Made by a program: the position numbers and the translations under genes
Shown here: one piece after another, positions 7,975 to 17,222 of the stretch
How the letters are laid out: each line of letters begins with the position of its first letter
How positions within the stretch are numbered: the stretch's first letter is position 1
The notes under the pieces: generated by a model
Databases searched by the model: none
What the model was told of the DNA's origin: nothing
What the model saw: only the letters and a program-made list of their open reading frames with translations
Assembly: GCF_014904755.1 (NCBI RefSeq)
Contig: NZ_JACZFQ010000104.1
Location: 1-64,000, forward strand
Length of the DNA stretch: 64,000 nt
Reading direction: 5' to 3'
From: Neoluteolibacter marinus
GTDB lineage: Bacteria; Verrucomicrobiota; Verrucomicrobiia; Verrucomicrobiales; Akkermansiaceae

Positions 7975-10914
7975 ATGAAATACCCAATCACAATCCCCGC
8001 GAATGTCCGATGGATGGTTCATGGTACCGTCGCCTGCATGGCGGTGTCACTTGCCCACGCCGAAGAAGAGCCCGTCACCTGGACCGGTGGTGGCGCCAAC
8101 CTGATCTGGTCCACCGCCGAAAACTGGAGTGACAGTTCCACGCCGGGGACGGGTTTCGACTACCTCGTGGACGCTGCGACCGTGAGGTCGCCCGACGTCA
8201 CCAGCACGACCTTTGGCGGCAACAGCCTGACCGTGCAGAATGGGTCGGTGCTTCATTTGATGCGCACCAATGGCGGGGGATACTATGTGGTCAACCATGC
8301 CATCCCGGCGCTGACGCTTTCCTCGTCGGAGATCCGGACGCAGTCGTCGCTCGGGTCCTTGGGGAATGCGATCAACGGTCCGGTGCAATTCCTTGGCGAC
8401 TCCACGGTCAACATGAAGGAAAAGAGCGACTACACCATGCGGTTGTTCTTCAACGGCACGATCTCCGGATCGGGGTCGTTGACCCTGAGCCGGGACGACA
8501 CGGGATCGACCCGCAGCGTTGAGTTCGCCGGCGATGCAACGGGCTACGCGGGGGATGTCCTCCTTTCAGGCTACGCCTCCAACAAGACGATGGAGTTCGA
8601 CGTCAACAACGCCGGCGGCTGGGGTTCCGGGTCGGTCACCGTGGGGGCTTTCGGGAAGGTTACTTTCAAACAGGCCGTGACCACGGGTGCCGGCCAATTG
8701 GTCCTCGACGGCGCCACGGCCTCGGTCGTGCTTCCGGCCACCCCGGTGTCGCTCGGATCGATCGTCCAGAACGACGGCACCATCAATCTCGACATCACAC
8801 GGCCGGACCCGCTGCTGGATCCCGTCGCCGATCGCGTCGACCTCAGCGGCGACTTCACGGCCAACGGCGGCGCCCTGTCGGTCGACCTGAAGGTGGCGCC
8901 GCTCACCGATGTCCCCTACACCCTGGTCAGCTACGCGGGGACGCTGGTGAACCAGCCGGTTGTCAATGTCATCGACACCGCGAACACCGCCTACCAGGTG
9001 GCCGTCGACTACGGGACAGGTAGTAATTCAGCGATCACGGTCACCTTCAGCGAATTCGCCGGCGAACCCGCCAACCTGGTCTGGAGCGGGTCGGTCGACG
9101 AGAGCTGGGACATCGGCGTGACGGCGAACTGGTTGTCGGGCGGCTTGCCGGCGACCTACACGGAGTTCGACCACGTGCTCTTCGACGACTCGGCCCCGGG
9201 GACGGAGCCACAGGTCTATCTCGACACCGACGCGACCCCGACCTCGGTGACGTTCAATCACGACACCGACACCTACTATTTCGGTGGTAGCGGGGGGATC
9301 GCAGGACCCGCCTTGCTGACCAAGTACGGCGCCGGCACGCTGGTCATCGGCAACAACAACAGCCACATCGGCGGAACCGACATCCTGGAAGGGACCCTCC
9401 AGGTCGGCGACGGCTTCACCACCGGCAGCATCGGCTCCGGGACGGTGGTCAACGAAGCGGAACTGGTCTTCAACCGCACGGACACCTTCGTGTTCGCGCC
9501 GGCGGTGTCGGGAACGGGCAACCTCGAGCAGGTTGGAGGGGGCAAGCTGGTGCTGGCCGCCAGCCACAACTACACGGGAACGACCACGGTCACCAACGGC
9601 ACGCTCCAGGTCGGCGACGGCTCGACCAACACCCCGGACCAGATCTCCTACAGTTCTGAAGTCCTGGTGGGAGGTTCCGGCGTCCTCGAGTTGCCGCGGT
9701 TCCACACCGGTGGCAACCAGAACGTGGCGTGGACCTTGCCGCCGGTGTCGCTGGCCGACGGGGCGACCTTGCGCTTCACCGCCCAGGCCGGATCCAACAC
9801 CCACACGCTGTCCTCGGACCTCGCGGTCGATGGCTACGTGTATCTCGAGAACCTGCTCGGAAGCTACAGCCAGAACATCAACCTCACCGGGGAATTGAGC
9901 GGTAGCGGCGAGATCAGCTACATCTCGACGGCCGGGACCTCGAACCGGCAGCTCGCGTTGACCTTGGCCGACTCCCCCTACAGCGGGGACTGGTTCGTGC
10001 GGCACGATTCCCAGCAGCACGGCGTGCTGCGCTCGAGCGCCGCGGGTTCACTCGGGACCGGTGCGGTGTGGCTTAGCCGCCGGGCAATCCTTGCCACCGG
10101 CGTGAGCGGCGGGTTGGACTCGCTGAGCGAAGTGATCCTCGACGATCCCGATGCCAGCCTGGTCACGACCGCCGACACGACCGTCGCCGGCATCGATGGT
10201 TCCGCCGGGAAGATCGAGGTTCAGGGCGGCATCCTCACGCTGGCCGGTTCCGGAATCCCCGACGCGGCGGATGTCGAAATCTCGTCCTCCGTGGGGGCGG
10301 TGCTGAACCTCGACTTCACCGGCACCGACGAGGTCCGCGATCTCAAACTGGACGGGGTGGTGCAGGCAACCGGCACCTGGGGCTCGCTCAGCTCCGCCGC
10401 CGAGAACAAGACCGCCGCGATCACCGGCACCGGCGTGCTGGTGGTCCTCGGGTCCGACCCGTTCCCGGCCTGGGTTGATGCCTACTTCCCGGGCGAATCC
10501 GATCCCGCGGTCGTCGGCAAGGACGCCGATCCGGACCAGGACGGCTGGAGCAACGAACTGGAGTTCGCGCTCAACAGCGATCCCTCTTCGGGACGGGCTT
10601 CCGACAAGGTGGCCGGCGTCGTCGCCGATGTCGGCGGGCACCAGGTCCTGACCTACACGATCCCGGTTCGCGACGGCGCGGTGTTCGCCGGTGCAACCGA
10701 GAAAACGGCGGAAGTCGACGGCCTGCTCTACCGCATCCAGGGCAGCAGCGATCTCTCCGACTGGACGTCTTCGGTTATCACCGAGATCACACCGTCGCTG
10801 TCGGCGGGGCTGCCGGTGCCGGACGAAGGATGGAGCTACCGGACCTTCCGCATGGCGGGCGACACCTCGACGGGTGTCCCGGCATTCATCCGTGCCACGG
10901 TCGAAGGTCTCTGA
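7975..10914 (+). CDS. Secreted protein with autotransporter-associated beta-strand repeats
   Basis: A 979-residue exported protein. The signal peptide runs MKYPITIPANVRWMVHGTVA to AHA-EEEP. Two clear autotransporter-associated repeats (PF12951/TIGR02601 type) occur around residues 455-555: LLTKYGAGTLVIGNNNSHIG with ILEGTLQVGDG, then KLVLAASHNYTGTTTVTNGT with LQVGDG. Other weaker copies are likely in the beta-rich body. Near residue 850 is a calcium-loop-like DADPDQDGWSNELEFA segment, followed by a C-terminal YRIQGSSDLSDW module. No outer-membrane beta-barrel is visible, so it is not a classical autotransporter. The ATG at 7975 is chosen because an upstream start would bury the signal peptide. 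Confidence 0.82.
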   Translation: MKYPITIPANVRWMVHGTVACMAVSLAHAEEEPVTWTGGGANLIWSTAENWSDSSTPGTGFDYLVDAATVRSPDVTSTTFGGNSLTVQNGSVLHLMRTNGGGYYVVNHAIPALTLSSSEIRTQSSLGSLGNAINGPVQFLGDSTVNMKEKSDYTMRLFFNGTISGSGSLTLSRDDTGSTRSVEFAGDATGYAGDVLLSGYASNKTMEFDVNNAGGWGSGSVTVGAFGKVTFKQAVTTGAGQLVLDGATASVVLPATPVSLGSIVQNDGTINLDITRPDPLLDPVADRVDLSGDFTANGGALSVDLKVAPLTDVPYTLVSYAGTLVNQPVVNVIDTANTAYQVAVDYGTGSNSAITVTFSEFAGEPANLVWSGSVDESWDIGVTANWLSGGLPATYTEFDHVLFDDSAPGTEPQVYLDTDATPTSVTFNHDTDTYYFGGSGGIAGPALLTKYGAGTLVIGNNNSHIGGTDILEGTLQVGDGFTTGSIGSGTVVNEAELVFNRTDTFVFAPAVSGTGNLEQVGGGKLVLAASHNYTGTTTVTNGTLQVGDGSTNTPDQISYSSEVLVGGSGVLELPRFHTGGNQNVAWTLPPVSLADGATLRFTAQAGSNTHTLSSDLAVDGYVYLENLLGSYSQNINLTGELSGSGEISYISTAGTSNRQLALTLADSPYSGDWFVRHDSQQHGVLRSSAAGSLGTGAVWLSRRAILATGVSGGLDSLSEVILDDPDASLVTTADTTVAGIDGSAGKIEVQGGILTLAGSGIPDAADVEISSSVGAVLNLDFTGTDEVRDLKLDGVVQATGTWGSLSSAAENKTAAITGTGVLVVLGSDPFPAWVDAYFPGESDPAVVGKDADPDQDGWSNELEFALNSDPSSGRASDKVAGVVADVGGHQVLTYTIPVRDGAVFAGATEKTAEVDGLLYRIQGSSDLSDWTSSVITEITPSLSAGLPVPDEGWSYRTFRMAGDTSTGVPAFIRATVEGL

Positions 10915-10927
10915 TCCCCAAGTTCCC

Positions 10928-12922
10928 GTGAAGTTCCTGAAATCCCTCGGCCCGGTCGCCGGAAGCATGATCCGTGGATTGCTTCCGTCCATGCTCGTCA
11001 CGGCGGCCGCGGCCGGGGATTTTACCCCGGCCCTGCGCGAAGCATGGCTCGCCGAGGCCGGGGAGTCGCTGGCCGGCGTTGCTTCGCCGGGCCTGGTGAC
11101 GTGGCTCGACCGGCACCCGGCGGTGCGGACGGGCCTGCTCACCGGCAGTGATCCGGTCGATCCGGAGCAAGTCGTCCGGCTCGACCGGCTGCGGCAGGCG
11201 ATGGGACCGGAACGGGCGGATCGCTACGCGTCGCTGCTCCTGGCGGTCTCCTCGGGGCCGGATCCGCTGCCGACGGTTGCGGCCCCGCCCGATTCCCGGG
11301 TGGCGGCGGTGGCTGACCACTTGAAGCGCAGCGGGATGTCGCTTCTGGAAGCCCGTCAAGCCGGCGATCGCCTGTTCGACCAAGCCAAGGTCGCGGCCCC
11401 GGGCAAGAAGGAAGCCGCGGCGTTCTGGGAGCAACTCGCCCACGCGACCGGCACTTATCCGCGCCGGGAAAGCATGACCTTGGAGGAGTCGCTGGCGCTC
11501 CTGATCGGTCGCTACGAGACCGCGCTCGGTCCGTTTGAGAAGGGGCCGTCGTGGCCGCTGTATCCGCTCGATGCCGCGCCGTGGCCCTTGCTCGCCCCGC
11601 TGCGGCAGACGCTTCCGCGCAGTGAATCCGACTTCCTCTGGGACCGCTTCCGCGGCCAGCCGGCCTATCCCGACGGCACTCGCTGGAAAACCTATGCCCG
11701 CTATTCCTGGGACTACGACCGGGATCCGGCGGTGAGGTGGAAGACCAGTCCCTTTCATCCGTCGTCGATACCGCGGATCGCCGAGGACGGTGGCGTTTGC
11801 GGCCGGCTTTCGACGCTGGGCCAGTTCTCCTGCGTCTCCCTCGGCAAGCCGGCGGTCGGGATGTATCAGCCCGGTCACCGGGCGATGCTTTCATACAACG
11901 GCGGCAAAGACGGCTGGTTCGCCAAGCTTGAGCAGAGCATCACCGGACCGGAGCGCTCGACCGCCCAGTGGTTCCTGCCGGCACCTGCGGGATTGCGCGT
12001 CAGTGGCAACGCGGCGCAGGGCATCAAGACCGGCGTTGAATGGCATGTCGCGCTCAACCTGGCCATGAACGTGGGCCTGGATGCCTGGACCGACGCCCGG
12101 ATCGCCATGTTCTCGGCGCGGCGCTTGCATGCCCGCGACCCCCGTGCCGCGATCCGGCTGGCGACGGAAGCCACCGCCATCAACCCCTACCTGCTCGACG
12201 CCTGGTATCAGCTCGCGGAGTGGTCGCGCGGCGACTTGCGGGCGACCAACGCCTTGCTCGCCCGGCTGGACCGGCTGATGATCGATCCCTCTGCGGGCGA
12301 GGTCGGCGCCGACGCGGAACTGTCGGCCAGCACCGATTTCAATCAGCTCAAACCGGCGAAGAAAGGCAGCCCGATGGCGCAGGGCTGGACCCTGGTGGCC
12401 CGGGTGGTCGCGCCGGTGATCGCCACCGCGGCCTACCAGCCGGCTTTGGCTGACAAGGCACGCCACCGCGAAGCCCATCAACTGCTGGTCGAAGAACTGG
12501 ATCGGCGCGAGAAGCTCAAGATGCCCTACGGCGCGGGATTGAACGAGCTGGCCTTGCGCTTCGAGGTGGCGCTGGAAGGTCCGCGTCCGGCCCAGCAGCG
12601 GATGGAAGCCGAACTCAAGAAGCTGCTGGCGATGAGCCCCAAGGTCCGGGGCAAGGCGGCACCGGCCTGGTTGGGTCAAGTCGATGCGGTGGGCTCCGGC
12701 TTGCCGGGGCCGACCGAGCGCAGCTCGTGGTTTGCCCGGTTGCAGCGCGAGCTTCCCGGGGAGCTTGCGGTGAGCAAGGCGAAGGACGGCAAGGTGGCGG
12801 TCGACCCCCTTTACAAGGGCCTCCATGAGCTGCAGCGCCGGGAGCTCCGCGCGAAAGGGAAGACGGGAAAGAAGGAACTCCAAAAGCTGGAGCGGGACTG
12901 GCAGCGGGCGACCGCGGGCTGA
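10928..12922 (+). CDS. Hypothetical exported protein, 664 residues
   Basis: I do not recognise the family. The N-terminus (MKFLKSLGPVAGSMIRGLLP then SMLVTAAAAG) reads as a signal peptide. The first half is alpha-helical and Arg/Leu-rich. The middle contains YNGGKDGWFAKLEQ and a TARWF-like aromatic patch. Residues about 370-430 resemble a tetratricopeptide-like helical pair (RDPRAAIRLATEATAINPYL then LDAWYQLAEW). The C-terminus is Lys-rich. It starts 13 bases after the beta-repeat protein stop, so the two are probably cotranscribed. The GTG at 10928 keeps the full signal peptide; an ATG at 10967 is the alternative. Confidence 0.65.
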   Translation: MKFLKSLGPVAGSMIRGLLPSMLVTAAAAGDFTPALREAWLAEAGESLAGVASPGLVTWLDRHPAVRTGLLTGSDPVDPEQVVRLDRLRQAMGPERADRYASLLLAVSSGPDPLPTVAAPPDSRVAAVADHLKRSGMSLLEARQAGDRLFDQAKVAAPGKKEAAAFWEQLAHATGTYPRRESMTLEESLALLIGRYETALGPFEKGPSWPLYPLDAAPWPLLAPLRQTLPRSESDFLWDRFRGQPAYPDGTRWKTYARYSWDYDRDPAVRWKTSPFHPSSIPRIAEDGGVCGRLSTLGQFSCVSLGKPAVGMYQPGHRAMLSYNGGKDGWFAKLEQSITGPERSTAQWFLPAPAGLRVSGNAAQGIKTGVEWHVALNLAMNVGLDAWTDARIAMFSARRLHARDPRAAIRLATEATAINPYLLDAWYQLAEWSRGDLRATNALLARLDRLMIDPSAGEVGADAELSASTDFNQLKPAKKGSPMAQGWTLVARVVAPVIATAAYQPALADKARHREAHQLLVEELDRREKLKMPYGAGLNELALRFEVALEGPRPAQQRMEAELKKLLAMSPKVRGKAAPAWLGQVDAVGSGLPGPTERSSWFARLQRELPGELAVSKAKDGKVAVDPLYKGLHELQRRELRAKGKTGKKELQKLERDWQRATAG

Positions 12923-12934
12923 CAGCGGGACACG

Positions 12935-12965
12935 AAAAAGGCCCGTGGAGGATGCCACGGGCCTT
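12935..12965 (-). terminator. Intrinsic terminator downstream of lipoprotein gene
   Basis: AAGGCCCGTGG at 12938-12948 pairs perfectly with CCACGGGCCTT at 12955-12965 around a six-base loop. On the minus strand the stem runs into five Ts. It therefore terminates the minus-strand lipoprotein gene, and may also serve the convergent plus-strand gene. Confidence 0.85.
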
Positions 12966-12992
12966 GGACGGTTCGAGAACGATGCAAATGGC

Positions 12993-13439
12993 TCAGTTGG
13001 CCTTGGCGTAGATCAGGTTCACGAGTTCCTCGCAGGTCTTGCGTGCATCGGGATAGCCGTGGAGGGCGCTGTTGCGATACATCGCGCTGGCCACTTCCTT
13101 GCCGCTGCGGTTGTCGACGACCGAGACATCCAGGGTCCGGAGATACATCGCCATGTCCCAGTGCCAGCGGTCGACGAAGGTGACATAGAGATCGGCCGAA
13201 GCCGGCTTGGCGGAGAGGCTGCCGGTGCTGGCCTTCACGCCTTTGCTGGCGATGGAGTCGCGGAGGAAGACCTCGACGTCACGGCTGGAGTCGCCGGGTT
13301 TCACGACATAAGCCGAGCGGGCGGAACGGATCGCATCGGGCTGTTGGACGGTGGCATTGCGGGTCTCGGCGCAAGAAGCGGCAAGCAGGGCGGCACCGGC
13401 GCAAGCGAAGGCGCGGGTGAGGAGTTTCATGGTTTTCAT
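12993..13439 (-). CDS. Small putative lipoprotein
   Basis: A 148-residue protein with a lipoprotein signal: basic MKTMKLLTR, hydrophobic core, and lipobox LLAASC near residue 22. The mature part has a folded mixed alpha/beta pattern with SADLYVTFVDRWHWDMAMYL, LDVSVVDNRSGKEVASAMYR and a C-terminal EELVNLIYAKAN helix. This resembles small DUF4136-like lipoproteins, but I cannot assign the family firmly. It lies nine bases downstream of another small lipoprotein gene, forming a two-gene unit ended by the terminator at 12935-12965. Function unknown. Confidence 0.7.
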   Translation of the reverse strand: MKTMKLLTRAFACAGAALLAASCAETRNATVQQPDAIRSARSAYVVKPGDSSRDVEVFLRDSIASKGVKASTGSLSAKPASADLYVTFVDRWHWDMAMYLRTLDVSVVDNRSGKEVASAMYRNSALHGYPDARKTCEELVNLIYAKAN

Positions 13440-13448
13440 CGGTGTGGA

Positions 13449-13754
13449 TCAGTGGAGTTTCTGTTGGGCGACGATGCCCTCGGCGGAGTCCGGATAGCGC
13501 TTCGCGAGGACCTTGTAGTGGGCACGGGCCATGTCCTTGTCGCCCTTGGCCTCATAGGTTCTCGCCTTGAGGAGCATGGCTTCGGTGTTGTCCTCGTCGG
13601 CGATGGCAAGCTGTCTCAGGGCCTTGTCGTACTGGCCCTTGTCGTAGAACTTCTGGGCGCTGATGACGGCACCCTTGTTCATCATGCCCCCGCAGGAGAA
13701 AAGGCAGGGGATCAGGCAAAGCAAGGGGACGCGCCGAAGATAAGGAAATCTCAT
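13449..13754 (-). CDS. Small TPR lipoprotein
   Basis: A 101-residue protein. MRFPYLRRVPLLCLIPCLFS precedes lipobox Cys near residue 21. The mature part has about two tetratricopeptide-like repeats (AQKFYDKGQYDKALRQLAIA and EAMLLKARTYEAKGDKDMAR, followed by AHYKVLAKRYPDSAEG). Such proteins scaffold other envelope proteins; the C-terminal repeat resembles the YPDSAEG motifs of YbgF/BamD-like proteins. The ATG at 13754 was chosen because it starts the signal sequence; an in-frame ATG 33 bases upstream would add a non-signal tail. First gene of a two-gene unit with the lipoprotein at 12993. Confidence 0.72.
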   Translation of the reverse strand: MRFPYLRRVPLLCLIPCLFSCGGMMNKGAVISAQKFYDKGQYDKALRQLAIADEDNTEAMLLKARTYEAKGDKDMARAHYKVLAKRYPDSAEGIVAQQKLH

Positions 13755-13808
13755 GTCCCCACCGGCTACCGGGCCGGAGTGCGGCATGCAATACTTAAAC
13801 TTCGCTGA

Positions 13809-15077
13809 CTATTCCCGCACCCGCTCGACGTTGGCCCCGAGGGACAGCAGCTTTTCGTCGATGTGTTCGTAGCCGCGGTCGATGTGGTAGAGGCGCAGGA
13901 TTTCCGTGGTGCCTTTCGCGGTCAGGGCGGCCAGCACCAGGGCGGCCGAGGCACGGAGGTCGCTGGCCATGACGGGGGCCGCGCTGAGTTGCTTGACGCC
14001 GGTGATCACGGCCTTGCCGTCGCTGACCTGGATGTCGGCGCCCATGCGCTTGAGTTCGGCGCAGTGCATGAAGCGCTGCGGGAAGATGGTGTCGACGACG
14101 ACGCTGGTGCCCGGCGTGGTGGCGAACAGCGCGGTCATCTGGGCCTGCATGTCGGTCGGGTAGCCGGGGTAGGGCTCGGTGACGATTTCCGCGGGCATCG
14201 GCGTGTCGCCGCGGAGGACGGTGCAGGCATCTCCGCTGTCGTTGAAGTGGACCTGATGGCCGGCCTTGCGCAGCACGGCGGTGATGGCCGCGAGGTGGCC
14301 CTCATGGACCCGGCGCAGGGTGACGCCCTCGCCGGCCAGGGCGGCGGCGGCCATGAAGGTGCCGGCTTCGATGCGGTCGGGGATGACGTTGTGGACGCAG
14401 CCCTTGAGCTTCGATACGCCCTCGATGGTGATCACCGGGGTGCCGGCTCCGGTGATCTTGGCGCCCATCGCATTCAGGAAGTCGGCCAGGTCGACGACCT
14501 CCGGTTCGCAGGCGGCGGAGGTGATGGTGGTGATGCCTTCGGCGAGGGTCGCGGCCATCATCACGTTGTCGGTGCCGAGCACGGTGGGGCCGTTGGTGCC
14601 GCAGAGGTCGATGGTCGCGCCGCGGAGGCCGTCGGGTGCTTCGAGGACGACATTGCCGCCGTCGATGGTGGCGGTGGCACCGAGTGCCTCGAGGCCGCGG
14701 ATATGGAGGTCGACCGGGCGGTCGCCGATGACGCAGCCGCCGGGCAGGGCGACGACACAGCGGCGCTTGCGGGCGAGCAAAGGCCCCATCATGCAGACGG
14801 AGGCCCGCATGCGGCGGACGATGTCATACGGGGCGGTGTCGGAAATGTCGGCCGCAGTGACGCGGACGGTCCCGGAGAAGCGTTCCACGTCGGCGCCGAG
14901 GCCGGTGAGGATTTGCACCATGTAGTTGGTGTCGGAGACGTCTGGCACCCGGCGGATCACGCAGTCCTCATCGGTCAACAAGGTGGCGGCGAGGATCGGC
15001 AGCGAGGCATTCTTCGATCCGGAAATGGTGATGGCGCCGTGGATCGGGGTGCCGCCGTGAACGATGAGCTTGTCCAT
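13809..15077 (-). CDS. murA: UDP-N-acetylglucosamine 1-carboxyvinyltransferase
   Basis: Cytoplasmic enzyme of 422 residues catalysing the first committed step of peptidoglycan synthesis, transferring enolpyruvate from PEP to UDP-GlcNAc. The active-site cysteine loop is intact in ALPGGCVIGDRPVDLHIRGL near residue 115, so it should be sensitive to fosfomycin. Other family landmarks are GSKNASLPILAATLLT at the N-terminus and DLRASAALVLAAL with RLYHIDRGYEHIDEKL at the C-terminus. Length is standard. It is preceded on the same strand by prmC, but 88 bases separate them and that spacer carries repetitive-looking non-coding sequence. Confidence 0.96.
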   Translation of the reverse strand: MDKLIVHGGTPIHGAITISGSKNASLPILAATLLTDEDCVIRRVPDVSDTNYMVQILTGLGADVERFSGTVRVTAADISDTAPYDIVRRMRASVCMMGPLLARKRRCVVALPGGCVIGDRPVDLHIRGLEALGATATIDGGNVVLEAPDGLRGATIDLCGTNGPTVLGTDNVMMAATLAEGITTITSAACEPEVVDLADFLNAMGAKITGAGTPVITIEGVSKLKGCVHNVIPDRIEAGTFMAAAALAGEGVTLRRVHEGHLAAITAVLRKAGHQVHFNDSGDACTVLRGDTPMPAEIVTEPYPGYPTDMQAQMTALFATTPGTSVVVDTIFPQRFMHCAELKRMGADIQVSDGKAVITGVKQLSAAPVMASDLRASAALVLAALTAKGTTEILRLYHIDRGYEHIDEKLLSLGANVERVRE

Positions 15078-15165
15078 GAGGAATTGAGGATGGGAGATTG
15101 GAAATTGATTAATGGGCCAGGCCCGCCGGAGGGCTCTTCAATCCTCGATAATCAAGATGCAATCA

Positions 15166-16005
15166 TCATTTGCGAGCGATCGGGAAGCGGGGGATGCCGG
15201 AAAGGTCCTTGAGAGTCAAGACGCCGGTCAGGGATGCCGCAACGAGCCGCTGCTCGACTTCCGCCGATTGGTCGATGCCGATTTCCAGGGCGAGCCAAGC
15301 CCCGGGGTTCAAATGGCTGGCGGCGGCTGGGACGAAGCGGCGGATGACATCGAGCCCGTCGGCGCCACCGAACAGGGCGAGGTCGGGGTCGTGGGTGACC
15401 TCCCGGGCCAGCGAGGGCCGGTCGCTTTCGGGGACGTAGGGGAGGTTGGCGACGATGAGGTCATACGACCCGCCGCCGAGAGCGGAAAAGAGATCGCTTT
15501 CAACGAAGTGGACGTTGGCAAGCTCCAGCGCCGCGGCGTTCTCGCGGGCGAGATCGAGGGCCGCGGGCGAGACGTCGGCGAGGGTGACCTGGGAGCCGGG
15601 AATTTCCGCGGCGAGGGTGAGGCCGAGCACACCGCTGCCGCAGCCCATGTCGAGGATGGCAGGATTGTCCGGCAGGCCGGCGTTTTTCAGCAACCACTCG
15701 GCGAGTTCCTCGGTCTCGGGGCGCGGGATGAGGGCGCGGCCGTCGGTCTTGAATTCGCGGCGGTGGAATTCGACGGTGCCGAGCAGATGTTGGAGCGGGA
15801 TGCCTTCGCCGCGCTTCTTGAGCTGTTCGCGGAGCGGGGCGAGGTCGGACTCATCCAGCGGCTGGTCGAAGCGCAGGTAGAGATCCATCCGGGTGCATTG
15901 CAGCTGGTGGGCGACCAGCAGTTGCATGTTGCGGCGGGCGTCCTCGATGCCCTTTTTCGTGAGGTAAGCGGTGCCCTTGTCGAGGGTCTCGAGAACGGTG
16001 GTCAT
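15166..16005 (-). CDS. prmC: Peptide chain release factor N5-glutamine methyltransferase
   Basis: Predicted 279-residue SAM methyltransferase modifying the GGQ glutamine of release factors 1 and 2. The N-terminal helical substrate domain contains LLVAHQLQCTRMDLYLRFDQ. The SAM site is ILDMGCGSGVLGLTLA, and the FKTDGRALIPRPETEELAEW block is diagnostic of the PrmC/HemK family. The catalytic NPPY motif reads NLPYVPES here, a Pro-to-Leu change at the second position, which is noteworthy because NLPY is also functional in KsgA. The ATG at 16005 is the natural start; the same frame stays open upstream within the M20 gene but does not resemble PrmC there. Confidence 0.88.
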   Translation of the reverse strand: MTTVLETLDKGTAYLTKKGIEDARRNMQLLVAHQLQCTRMDLYLRFDQPLDESDLAPLREQLKKRGEGIPLQHLLGTVEFHRREFKTDGRALIPRPETEELAEWLLKNAGLPDNPAILDMGCGSGVLGLTLAAEIPGSQVTLADVSPAALDLARENAAALELANVHFVESDLFSALGGGSYDLIVANLPYVPESDRPSLAREVTHDPDLALFGGADGLDVIRRFVPAAASHLNPGAWLALEIGIDQSAEVEQRLVAASLTGVLTLKDLSGIPRFPIARK

Positions 16006-16039
16006 CCAGTGTGCGGAATTCGGGGATCTGACGGTGAGT

Positions 16040-17185
16040 TCAGATGAGGGAGGCGATGAAGTCGGTGAAGAAAGCGGCACCTTCTTCCAGGGCAGCGATC
16101 TCGATGAACTCGTCGCAGGTGTGGGCCTGTTCGATCGAGCCCGGACCGAGGCAAACGGAGGGCAGCCCGGCGGCGGAGAGATGGGCGGCGTCGGAAAACC
16201 ACGGCGCGCCGACCGGCCGGGACGCAGGCCGGGCTTCCTGGATGCGGTGGATCCAGGGGTGGCTCGCGGGAATCTCCATCGGCGGGTTCTCATGGGGCTC
16301 GACGATTTCCACCGGCAGTCCGAGCCGTGCGATGGTGCTTTCGAGCAAGGCCAGCGCGCCGCCGGCATCGTGCAGGGCGGGGGTGAGGCGGATGTCGATC
16401 TCGGCGTCGGCCAGGTCGGGCACGATGTTGGGCCGCGAGCCGCTGCGGAAAACGCCGACGTTGATCGTCGAGCGGCCGAGCACGGGGTGGGTGAAGGTGG
16501 CGAGCTGGGCCGCCATTTCCCGCTCGAGGACATCGAGCGCGCGGGCGAGCTTCATCGCGGCGTTGTCGCCTTTTTCCGGCATCGAGGAATGGGCGGCCTT
16601 GCCGGTGGCACGCAGGGTGGCCCACAGCGAACCCTTGGTGGTGTGGACGATGTCGAGCGAGGTCGGCTCGCCGACGATGGCGAAGGCATAGTCGTGGGCG
16701 TGGTGCCGGGCGAAGTCCTTGGAGCCCCACTGGCAGGACTCCTCGCCCATGAAGGCGACGAAATCGACGGCCACGTCGAGCTTGGCGAGCATGGCGGCAT
16801 TTTCCTTCAGCCCCCAGAGCATCGCGGCCATCGGGCCCTTGGTGTCGGAAGCGCCGCGGCCCCACAGCCGGCCGTCGCCGAGGATTGCGCCAAAGGGATC
16901 GATGGTCATGCTGCCGACGCCAACGGTGTCGAGGTGCGGGCCCAACAGGATCCGCGGGCGGCCGTCGCGCGGGGCGAAGCGGGCGATCAGGTTCGGCCGG
17001 CCGGGCTTGATCTCCTCGAGGGTGACATCGCCGTCGATGGCCTCGATCCAGCCCTGCAGGAAGGTCGCGATGGCGGCCTCGCCGGTGCGGTCGGTGCCCG
17101 GGGAGTTGTCCGGATTGACCGAAGGAATGCGGACGAGTTGTTGGAGAAGTTCGACGGGGCCGGTCACGGGGGGATTGGAGATCAT
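16040..17185 (-). CDS. M20 family deacylase (ArgE/DapE-like)
   Basis: Cytoplasmic zinc hydrolase of 381 residues from the ArgE/DapE/ACY1 family, which removes acyl groups from amino-acid substrates. Metal ligands are visible in order: His in LLGPHLDTVGV, bridging Asp in GRGASDTKGP, catalytic Glu pair in MGEESCQWGSKD, Glu in IVGEPTSLD and the final His in EQAHTCDEFI. The dimerisation domain begins near TTKGSLWATLRATGKAAHSS. Acetylornithine deacetylase or succinyl-diaminopimelate desuccinylase are the best guesses, but the exact substrate is not decidable. The ATG at 17185 is preferred over a TTG at 17203. It stops 34 bases before the prmC start. Confidence 0.85.
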   Translation of the reverse strand: MISNPPVTGPVELLQQLVRIPSVNPDNSPGTDRTGEAAIATFLQGWIEAIDGDVTLEEIKPGRPNLIARFAPRDGRPRILLGPHLDTVGVGSMTIDPFGAILGDGRLWGRGASDTKGPMAAMLWGLKENAAMLAKLDVAVDFVAFMGEESCQWGSKDFARHHAHDYAFAIVGEPTSLDIVHTTKGSLWATLRATGKAAHSSMPEKGDNAAMKLARALDVLEREMAAQLATFTHPVLGRSTINVGVFRSGSRPNIVPDLADAEIDIRLTPALHDAGGALALLESTIARLGLPVEIVEPHENPPMEIPASHPWIHRIQEARPASRPVGAPWFSDAAHLSAAGLPSVCLGPGSIEQAHTCDEFIEIAALEEGAAFFTDFIASLI

Positions 17186-17222
17186 CGGGACCCCGAGGTC
17201 CAACCCCGAACTCGGGAAGACG

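Noticed and set aside
13863-15212. Long plus-strand open frame over murA
   Set aside because: Shadow of the minus-strand murA, which has a complete active-site motif; the translation is Gly/Asp/His-rich with no recognisable domain.
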